Below, one piece after another: positions 1 to 4,711 of a stretch of DNA of 6,489 nt. The DNA lies in assembly GCA_964346295.1 (NCBI GenBank), contig CAYFUG010000029.1, positions 1 to 6,489 on the forward strand. Direction: 5' to 3'. How positions within the stretch are numbered: the stretch's first letter is position 1; each line of letters opens with the position of its first letter. The stretch is from CAYFUG01 sp964346295 (GTDB lineage Bacteria > Patescibacteriota > Minisyncoccia > Moranbacterales > DUUL01). The position numbers and the translations under genes were made by a program. The notes beneath the pieces were generated by a model. The model saw nothing but the letters and a program-made list of their open reading frames with translations. It was not told the DNA's origin and ran no database searches.

Positions 1-39
1 AGCCATTTAATCAATCAACAAAAGCCTTATTGGGAGGTA

Positions 40-55
40 TGGTAGTCTAGAGCCA
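40..55 (+). repeat. Dispersed 16-bp repeat, copy 1
   Basis: TGGTAGTCTAGAGCCA occurs here. It recurs inverted and perfect at 6435-6450, and its first 15 bases recur at 2974-2988 inside the glycosidase relic. The adjoining 11-mer AGCCATTTAAT also occurs twice, at 1-11 and 51-61. The function is unknown. Confidence 0.5.
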
Positions 56-181
56 TTTAATAATATCTTTGGTCATTGAAATAAGGGTGTCCTTATTTAA
101 GAAATAGGTATTCCACTGAGGTTTATCGCTCATGATTTAAATACTAACATAAAATATAATTAATAACTTGTTATTTCTATT

Positions 182-258
182 AAGAAAGTTTTTCTGGGGA
201 TAACTTATTTTAGTTACTTTCTTGAGGGGTTTTCAAGAAAGTTTTTCTGGGGATAACT
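182..258. repeat. Pair of 24-bp direct repeats with DnaA-box-like cores
   Basis: The same 24 bases occur at 182-205 and 235-258, a period of 53 bp. Each copy begins AAGAAAG and ends GGGGATAACT. The core TGGGGATAA (195-203 and 248-256) is the complement of TTATCCCCA, one base from the consensus DnaA box. Between the copies, ACTTTCTTGA (216-225) is complementary to TCAAGAAAGT (233-242) across a 7-base gap, so a stem could form. The arrangement resembles iterons or paired DnaA-binding sites at an origin. Binding is inferred, not shown. Confidence 0.6.
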
Positions 259-303
259 CGAGGGTGAATTAGTCGAATTGTGAGTATTTGATAATTTTTC
301 AAG

Positions 304-352
304 ATCTTAACTTTTTTTCAACACTGATTCAGTGTTGAAAAAAAGTTAAGAT
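304..352. repeat. 49-bp palindrome (24-bp arms, 1-base centre)
   Basis: Positions 304-327 are exactly complementary to 329-352, with only T328 between them. The centre is CAACACTGA / TCAGTGTTG, flanked by T7 on the left and A7 on the right. On either strand the T run comes before the GC-richer stem and pairs with the A run. It therefore lacks the U tract after the stem that a standard intrinsic terminator needs. It could form a cruciform or a long RNA hairpin at the end of the dnaA transcript, or bind a dimeric protein. Confidence 0.85.
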
Positions 353-544
353 TATTATAAATCGCAACACTTTTGAATTTTTCTGGCGATCTAAGACAAG
401 AATTTTTTATTAGCAGATTACTGCGTTTTAGGTTTTTATATTAATAAAGTTTAAGGATAAGAGAGGTCTTTTTAAAGATATTCCTATTTGGGAATAAATT
501 GAGCGAAATGGACCTTTGAAGGTTTATTGGAAATTTATCGCGGC

Positions 545-1930
545 TTAATATTCTATGAATTTTTCTTTAATAAATTTAATTTGATCCTGAAGTATGTTAT
601 TTCTTTTAACCTCCTTGGTTACTTTTTCGTAAGCGTAAATTGCTGTGGAATGATCTCTTCCTCCAATTAAAGAGCCTATTTCAGGAAATGAAAGCCGGGC
701 TTCTTGGCGAATTAGATAGATAGACACTTGGCGAGGTTTGACCACATTTTTTTTACGACACCGAGAGGAGATTTCTTCTGGTCTAACATTGTAAAATTCT
801 GCCACTGATTGGATGATTTTTTCCGGAGTAAGACTCTTTCGTCGATTGACTGAGATTATATCCTTGGTAAGCTCTATTACATCTGACAACCCCGGGTTGT
901 GATTTTTGAATTGATAAATCACAATTATTTTATTAAGAGCTCCTTCTAATTCCCTTACATTGTGATAGATGCTTTCCGCTAAGTAATTAACTATTTCTTC
1001 TTTAAGATAGAAACTCTTTTCTTTTAATTTATTTTGAATAATGGAAATTCTAGTTTCTAGGTCTGGTTTATTAACATCAGCCATCATACCCCCCTCAAAT
1101 CTACTTCTCAGGCGATCTTCTAGGGTGGGAATGGATTTGGGATAGCGATCGGAACTAAGAATTATTTGTTTTCCGTGTTGATAAAGGGTTTCAAAGATGT
1201 GAAAAAATTCTTCTTGTGTCTTTTCTTTTCCGGATAAAAATTGAATATCGTCTATAATAAGAGCGTCTAGTTGGATGTATTTATTTTTAAACTCTTTAGC
1301 TTTGTGGTTTTGGATGGCATCGAGTAATTCATTAGCAAATCTTTCCATGCTAGTGTAGCGAACCTTGGCCCCAGGTAAGTTTTTTGTAATTTGATTTCCA
1401 GTAGCCTGTAGAAGATGAGTTTTTCCTAGGCCTACTCCTCCGTAAATAAATAGCGGATTGTAGTTTTTACCAGGGTTTTCAATGACAGCTTGGCAGGCGG
1501 CATAAGCCAGTTCGTTATTAGAACCAATTACAAAATACTCAAAACCGTAACGAGAGTTGAGGTTGTTAGTATACCCAGAATTTCTATCATCAAACCCAGA
1601 GGGTCTTTGTTGGGATTGTTGTTTGTTGGGATGGGGCTGTTTTTGGTCAGAAGGAGTTTTCTTAAAAGGGGTTTCTTGAAGAGGGTTGTCGGTTACAAGG
1701 CAGTGAAGACGATTAATTTTTGGGAAAAACCTTCGTACGGATTCAAGGATGGGTTTTTTATATTTTTTTTCCAGCCATTCTTTGGCGAAGATATTGGGAA
1801 CAAAAACCACTATTTCATCTTCGGCTAGTGTTTTTACGGCCGTGTTTTTGAGCCAAGTATTGAAATTGGCCTTAGAAATACTTAATTCCAATTCCCCCAA
1901 GACAGCTTGCCAGAGATCATTTTTTTCCAT
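545..1930 (-). CDS. dnaA: Chromosomal replication initiator protein DnaA
   Basis: This 461-residue protein is the AAA+ ATPase that binds DnaA boxes, melts oriC and recruits the replicative helicase in the cytoplasm. Domain I covers about residues 1-80 (starting MEKNDLWQAVLGELE). A short Q/P/N-rich linker, domain II, covers about 82-125. The AAA+ core contains Walker A GGVGLGKTH (164-172), Walker B LIIDDIQFL (224-232), sensor 1 IILSSDR (256-262), the arginine-finger box LEDRLRSRF (270-278) and sensor 2 VRELEGALN (325-333). Domain IV carries the DNA-binding signature IGGRDHSTAIYAYEKV (422-437). Length and domain order are normal and nothing is missing. The start is ATG at 1930-1928, with a weak purine-rich AAAGAAG upstream. 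A good promoter lies 47-75 bp upstream. Downstream there is no gene, and no dnaN follows within the window. Confidence 0.98.
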   Translation of the reverse strand: MEKNDLWQAVLGELELSISKANFNTWLKNTAVKTLAEDEIVVFVPNIFAKEWLEKKYKKPILESVRRFFPKINRLHCLVTDNPLQETPFKKTPSDQKQPHPNKQQSQQRPSGFDDRNSGYTNNLNSRYGFEYFVIGSNNELAYAACQAVIENPGKNYNPLFIYGGVGLGKTHLLQATGNQITKNLPGAKVRYTSMERFANELLDAIQNHKAKEFKNKYIQLDALIIDDIQFLSGKEKTQEEFFHIFETLYQHGKQIILSSDRYPKSIPTLEDRLRSRFEGGMMADVNKPDLETRISIIQNKLKEKSFYLKEEIVNYLAESIYHNVRELEGALNKIIVIYQFKNHNPGLSDVIELTKDIISVNRRKSLTPEKIIQSVAEFYNVRPEEISSRCRKKNVVKPRQVSIYLIRQEARLSFPEIGSLIGGRDHSTAIYAYEKVTKEVKRNNILQDQIKFIKEKFIEY

Positions 1931-1976
1931 TTCGATGAACTTCTTTAGATTTTTTATTTTCCCTCAAAGTAATGTT

Positions 1977-2005
1977 ATTGTATCGGGTTGTTTTTAATAA
2001 ATCAA
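1977..2005 (-). promoter_or_regulatory. Probable dnaA promoter
   Basis: On the minus strand, TTGATT (2005-2000) is followed after 17 bp by TACAAT (1982-1977). This matches the sigma-70 consensus at 4/6 and 5/6 with ideal spacing. Transcription would begin near 1970, giving a leader of about 40 nt before the dnaA ATG. A DnaA-box-like 9-mer (TTCTGCACA read on the minus strand, 7/9) lies upstream at 2036-2044 and might serve autoregulation, which is speculative. Confidence 0.6.
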
Positions 2006-2064
2006 TAAAATTACCTTCTCTTAATGTTAATAAGTTGTGCAGAATTTGTTGATAGACTATTGAT

Positions 2065-2093
2065 TTGACGGGGAGATTATTTTGCGATATAAA
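2065..2093 (+). promoter_or_regulatory. Probable tRNA-Ala promoter
   Basis: TTGACG (2065-2070), a 17-bp spacer and TATAAA (2088-2093) give two 5/6 matches to the sigma-70 consensus. The predicted transcript start, near 2100, lies about 16 bp before the mature tRNA. It is divergent from the dnaA promoter, with only about 60 bp between the two -35 boxes. Confidence 0.7.
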
Positions 2094-2115
2094 CAAAAGA
2101 CCTTTGGTTTTATTT

Positions 2116-2188
2116 GGGGATATAGCTCAGCTGGTAGAGCGCTCCCATGGCATGGGAGAGGTCTGGGGTTCGACTCCCCATATCTCCA
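2116..2188 (+). tRNA. tRNA-Ala (anticodon GGC)
   Basis: A full cloverleaf can be drawn. The acceptor GGGGATA (2116-2122) pairs with TATCTCC (2181-2187) and includes the G3-U70 wobble pair that identifies alanine tRNAs. The D stem is GCTC/GAGC and the anticodon stem is CTCCC/GGGAG. Loop ATGGCAT places anticodon GGC at 2149-2151, which reads GCC and GCU. The T stem is TGGGG/CCCCA with loop TTCGACT, and the discriminator base is A2188. The next bases are CAT, so CCA is not encoded and must be added by a nucleotidyltransferase such as the cca product in this window. A promoter precedes it and a hairpin terminator follows. Confidence 0.97.
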
Positions 2189-2222
2189 CATTAGTGTAGT
2201 AATTTTCTATTATTTTGCTTTC

Positions 2223-2246
2223 AAAGGGGCTCGGAGCCCTTTTATT
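2223..2246 (+). terminator. Intrinsic terminator after tRNA-Ala
   Basis: AAAGGGGCT (2223-2231) pairs with AGCCCTTTT (2235-2243) around loop CGG, giving nine pairs including one G-U. The 3' arm ends in a short T run, TTTTATT. It sits 35 bp after the tRNA-Ala gene and fits a terminator for that transcript. Confidence 0.7.
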
Positions 2247-2406
2247 CTTGAAGCCCTTCTTTGTTAGTTTAATCATTTTATTTGTTTCCCCTTTTGATTG
2301 TTATAAAGAAGATTGAAAACATATTAATCTTTTTAAGGGCTAATTGTTTTATTTTTGAGAGGAAGATGTTTTATTTTGCTTTGCTTTTAGAGAGGGTTGT
2401 TGAAAA

Positions 2407-2422
2407 TGTTTCACGTGAAACA
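2407..2422. promoter_or_regulatory. parS site 1
   Basis: TGTTTCACGTGAAACA is identical to the canonical bacterial parS palindrome bound by ParB/Spo0J. It is isolated: the next copy is 1,984 bp to the right, beyond the glycosidase relic. An ATG at 2406 overlaps its first bases. Confidence 0.93.
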
Positions 2423-2973
2423 CAAGGGGGTGATTGATGAATTAAATTTACGGGGGTGGGTTAATTGTTTAACAAAAGCTTTCTTATTTTAGGCAGCAAA
2501 AGTCTCTTTAAATGGCTTATAGGAAAGAAAAAAATAACTCTCTCGTTGGTTTTAAGTAGAAGTAAGTGCTTCTTCTTATATCAAATTAAGGGCGGTATTT
2601 ATAATCAATGGAGTGTTTGGAGAAAGATAATACAGAATAATACAGAGCGCTTGGCTCGAGAAGTTTCTCAAAAATTTTCTCAATGGCAGCAATAGAAGTT
2701 TCCTCAAATGCAAGATCCGCAGGATTATATTTCTGGAAGTGCTTGTGAGCATTGGAATCGCTTTGAAGAGGACTTTAATGTTATTAAGTAATAGAATTGC
2801 AATAATTGCCGTTTTTCTATGGAGTTTTCAAGAATTGAACTTTAAGAAGGAGTTTTTAACCAGGCAGTCTTAGAGCACTATGGTAAAATGGTGGAATCTT
2901 TAAAGAAAAAAGGGATTGAACCCCGGATTTGCTTGTGGTATTGGACAAACCCGGTTTGGTTGGAGAAAAAAGG

Positions 2974-2988
2974 TGGTAGTCTAGAGCC
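2974..2988 (+). repeat. Dispersed repeat, copy 2 (15 of 16 bp)
   Basis: TGGTAGTCTAGAGCC lies within the glycosidase relic, where it is read as part of KGGSLEP, at a conserved family position. It matches the copies at 40-55 and, inverted, at 6435-6450. The match may be chance, because this piece looks native to the glycosidase. Confidence 0.35.
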
Positions 2989-3389
2989 TTATTTTTTATC
3001 TTTTGAAAGATTTGCCGAAAAGGTGGTTGATAGCTTAGGAGATAAAATTAAGCTTTGGTTGACAGTAAATGAGCCTTCGGCTGTAGCGGCTTATTCTTGT
3101 TTGGTTGGTTTCAGGTCGCCTCAAAAGAAGAATCCCTTTATGGCACTTGAGGTCCTAAGAATAATAGCTACGGCATACAAGAGGGCTTATCGGCGTATTC
3201 ATCAAAAAACCAAAACTTCTAGTAGGACACTCCGATTTTTTGAAATTTACGGAATCCCATCAAGAAAAATCCCCTCTTGACAAATTAGTAAAAAGGTGGT
3301 TAATTATTTTGGTGATCTTTTTATGTAGTTCACCTCTGGCCGTAAAGATAGCATTATATTTATATGGGTTAAGAATCTAGGTAATAAAT

Positions 3390-3848
3390 ATGAAGGAAAT
3401 ACTTTTTTACAAGAGAAAACATGAAATCATCAATCTTCCTGAGTTTAGTCCTAAAGTAAAAAAGTTCTACGATAAATTATTCAGTTTGTTTAGGGCCAAA
3501 GGATACGCTTACAAAACAATTGAAACAATCTCGGAGAAAAAAGCAGGAGAACATATTTCTGAACAAACTCTTTATTTCGTGGGCCATTTCAAGGGAACAA
3601 CAAGAATCTTGAAGGAATTTGTAGCTGAAAATAATCCTCAAATAAAAGGAGTGATCATATTTGATCCAAAGCAAACCTGCAAGAAAGAATGAAACGAGCT
3701 ACAAATTTCGAAATTACTTTTTGTAAGCACAAAAGAGCAAACCCAGGACTATAATGGATTTCAAGATAAAATCAAAATCCAAGACGATCATTATTTCAAC
3801 AACTCAAAAGAAAAAGTATTTCCCATTCTAGAAAAGTTCATTAAATAG
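3390..3848 (+). pseudogene. Interrupted small ORF, possibly alpha/beta-hydrolase-like
   Basis: From ATG 3390 an open frame runs 100 codons to TGA (3690-3692). It then continues in the same frame for 51 more codons to TAG (3846-3848), with protein-like text on both sides. If the TGA is a nonsense mutation, the ancestor was 152 residues. Weak likeness to small single-domain alpha/beta hydrolases (RBBP9-like) comes from three places: YFVGHFKGTTRIL, where a nucleophile elbow GHSxG would sit but has Phe instead of Ser; the strand VIIFDPK; and KIQDDHYFNNS, where a catalytic His would sit. This assignment is tentative. The coding strand is A-rich, unlike the G/T-rich flanking glycosidase pieces. The ORF lies inside the broken glycosidase gene, so it probably arrived by insertion. 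AGGT lies about 8 nt upstream of the start. Confidence 0.45.
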
Positions 3849-4276
3849 GCCCTGAAAAAATTGCACATAACATCAGGTTTTAGAGAAGTTCCTGGAACGA
3901 AGTGGAAGAAGTTTGGGAAAATTCCCGCTGAATTTTCCTCTAAATCAATATTGTCTTCATTTTAATTTGAGGTTTCTGGGATTGATAAAAAATGAAGACC
4001 GTAAAGTCTCTGATTTGGGCTGGGAGATACGTCCGGAGGGAATTTATTATATTTTAAAGCGGTTGAAGAAACACAACTTACCAAGATGGATATATGCGAC
4101 TATGAAAGAGGGAGTTAACGCGAAGAGTTAATTTTATTGGTCTTTTTTTAGACAACTTTGAGTGGGATGTGGGGTTTTGGCCTCGGTTTGGTCTAGTAGA
4201 AGTTGACTACCAAACCAAAAAACACAAAATTAGTCCCAGTGCCTGGGAATACGCTAAAATAGGTTGTATTAATTAA

Positions 4277-4390
4277 TGGGAGATTGAAAGTGACAATAAT
4301 AGCCCTCTTTAGTCTAATTACGAGTAAGGGGGGTAATAAAAAAGAGGTTTTTCAAGGAAATAATTGTCTCAATGGGAGGTGAGAGTAATA
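4277..4390. other. Short spacer between the glycosidase relic and the parS cluster
   Basis: No gene is seen. CCTCTTT (4304-4310) can pair with AAAGAGG (4341-4347), which is followed by TTTTT. This could be a weak terminator, but the loop of about 30 bases makes it doubtful. Confidence 0.25.
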
Positions 4391-4406
4391 TGTTTCACGT
4401 GAAACA
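4391..4406. promoter_or_regulatory. parS site 2
   Basis: Exact 16-bp TGTTTCACGTGAAACA. This is the first of six sites packed into 4391-4993, 33 bp (start to start) before site 3. Sites at this density near dnaA mark an origin-proximal ParB-loading region. Confidence 0.96.
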
Positions 4407-4423
4407 AGTAGATAAATAAAAAT

Positions 4424-4439
4424 TGTTTCACGTGAAACA
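4424..4439. promoter_or_regulatory. parS site 3 (24-bp extended palindrome)
   Basis: Exact parS core. Perfect symmetry extends outward to 4420-4443 (24 bp), further than at the other sites. It ends 13 bp before tRNA-Arg, so it overlaps where that gene's promoter should be; bound ParB could affect tRNA transcription (inference). Confidence 0.96.
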
Positions 4440-4452
4440 ATTTATTAAATCT

Positions 4453-4524
4453 GCCCTTGTAGCTTAATGGATAAAGCAGTGGCGTCCTAAGCCATTGATG
4501 TAGGTTCGATTCCTACCAAGGGTA
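4453..4524 (+). tRNA. tRNA-Arg (anticodon CCU)
   Basis: The acceptor GCCCTTG (4453-4459) pairs with CAAGGGT (4517-4523), with one G-U pair. The D stem is GCTT/AAGC. The anticodon stem GTGGC/GCCAT closes loop GTCCTAA, with anticodon CCT at 4486-4488 reading AGG. The T stem is GTAGG/CCTAC with loop TTCGATT, and the discriminator is A4524. CCA is not encoded (CAA follows). The gene sits between parS sites 3 and 4. No clear -35/-10 pair is visible, since the upstream 30 bp are largely parS. Confidence 0.96.
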
Positions 4525-4549
4525 CAATATTACAGGTAAATTTTTCAAA

Positions 4550-4565
4550 TGTTTCACGTGAAACA
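4550..4565. promoter_or_regulatory. parS site 4
   Basis: Exact parS core within the first copy of the 39-bp tandem unit, 25 bp after tRNA-Arg. Confidence 0.96.
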
Positions 4566-4588
4566 AGTAATCTGACTTCAACTTCAAA

Positions 4589-4604
4589 TGTTTCACGTGA
4601 AACA
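4589..4604. promoter_or_regulatory. parS site 5
   Basis: Exact parS core within the second copy of the tandem unit, 39 bp from site 4, so the two centres are close to four helical turns apart. Confidence 0.96.
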
Positions 4605-4683
4605 AGTAATCTGACTTCAGTAAAAACTGGGTAGTTATTAGCTGAATAGAAAAAAACTCCTTTTTGCTGGGTCATTAGTGGGT

Positions 4684-4689
4684 TATAAT
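4684..4689 (+). promoter_or_regulatory. Probable -10 element of the cca promoter
   Basis: A perfect TATAAT. No good -35 hexamer is seen 16-18 bp upstream (the sequence there is T-rich, TTTTTG). Transcription from it would start near 4696, the first base of parS site 6. The leader before the ATG would then be about 16 nt and consist of parS itself. Confidence 0.5.
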
Positions 4690-4695
4690 CAAAAA

Positions 4696-4711
4696 TGTTT
4701 CACGTGAAACA
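4696..4711. promoter_or_regulatory. parS site 6, abutting the cca start codon
   Basis: Exact parS core ending one base before ATG 4712. It fills the position where a Shine-Dalgarno sequence would be, and none is present. It lies just downstream of the TATAAT at 4684-4689. ParB bound here would be expected to hinder cca transcription, and the palindrome could fold in the mRNA leader (inference). Confidence 0.96.

Larger units (their letters stand above)
1..544. other. Non-coding region downstream of dnaA, candidate oriC
   Basis: No convincing gene is seen here; the longest plausible frame is a 28-codon one on the minus strand (47-133) with no recognisable product. Several origin-like elements are present. 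There is an AT-rich tract at about 135-181, which includes a small inverted repeat (AATAAC/GTTATT, 162-175). Two 24-bp direct repeats at 182-205 and 235-258 carry TGGGGATAA, the complement of TTATCCCCA, which is one mismatch from the DnaA box TTATCCACA. A degenerate related stretch lies at about 377-390 and a 7/9 box at 489-497. A 49-bp palindrome lies at 304-352. A location beside dnaA is typical of bacterial origins. The oriC call is inference, because no exact DnaA box was found. Confidence 0.4.
2189..2549. other. Intergenic: terminator, lone parS, no clear gene
   Basis: Apart from the terminator at 2223-2246 and the parS site at 2407-2422, nothing recognisable is seen. A 28-codon frame (2406-2492) begins with an ATG overlapping the parS site, behind GAGAGG 10 nt upstream. 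It has no recognisable product and may be chance. Sequence recognisable as glycosidase begins near 2550. Confidence 0.5.
2550..4276 (+). pseudogene. Decayed glycoside hydrolase family 1 (beta-glucosidase-like) gene
   Basis: Family 1 enzymes hydrolyse beta-linked glycosides with two catalytic glutamates, in NEP and TENG motifs. Recognisable pieces, in order, are VSASSY then YQIKGGIYNQWSVW (from about 2562), DYISGSACEHWNRFEEDF, RFSMEFSRIE, WYWTNPVWLEKKGG, LWLTVNEP (acid/base region, about 3055-3078), SPLDKLVK and KVVNYFGD (about 3270-3316), KVSDLGWEIRPEGIYY (about 3997-4044), and DNFEWDVGFWPRFGLVEVDY to the stop at 4274-4276. Lesions include a 2-bp insertion at about 2580, stops at 2693-2695, 2789-2794 and 2843-2845, frameshifts near 3265 and 3292, about 600 bp of foreign DNA between about 3330 and 3940, a deletion of roughly 30-40 codons near 4125, and a +1 shift in a T run near 4147. 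The nucleophile motif is ruined (reads ATMKEG). A functional product is not credible. Substrate cannot be assigned. Confidence 0.92.
4544..4619. repeat. Tandem duplication of a parS-containing unit
   Basis: A 37-base sequence (4544-4580) is repeated exactly at 4583-4619, a period of 39 bp. Each copy contains one complete parS site followed by AGTAATCTGACTTCA. A local tandem duplication appears to have added a parS copy. Identity of the flanks as well as the cores suggests it is recent. Confidence 0.9.

Noticed and set aside
47..133. Minus-strand 28-codon ORF at the left edge
   Set aside because: It is too short, has no clear ribosome binding site or recognisable product, and its stop falls in the dispersed repeat.
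480..512. Small stem (TATTCC/GGAATA) as the dnaA terminator
   Set aside because: It has only six mostly weak pairs and a broken T run on the dnaA strand, so the support is insufficient.
1490..1997. Plus-strand open frames of 112 and 82 codons opposite dnaA and its upstream region
   Set aside because: They overlap the conserved dnaA gene in antisense and have low-complexity, Phe-rich translations with no recognisable motifs.
2082..2267. 61-codon open frame across tRNA-Ala
   Set aside because: It is a translation of the tRNA gene and its terminator.
2693..2845. Reassigned stop codons as an explanation for the in-frame TAG and TAA in the glycosidase
   Set aside because: dnaA and cca end at TAA and contain no internal TAA, TAG or TGA. 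The glycosidase also has frameshifts and deletions, so decay explains it better.
4487..4675. Minus-strand 62-codon frame with repeated VRLLVSRETFE
   Set aside because: The repeats are the tandem parS unit translated, and the frame also overlaps tRNA-Arg. A parS site reads VSRET in this frame whether or not it is coding.
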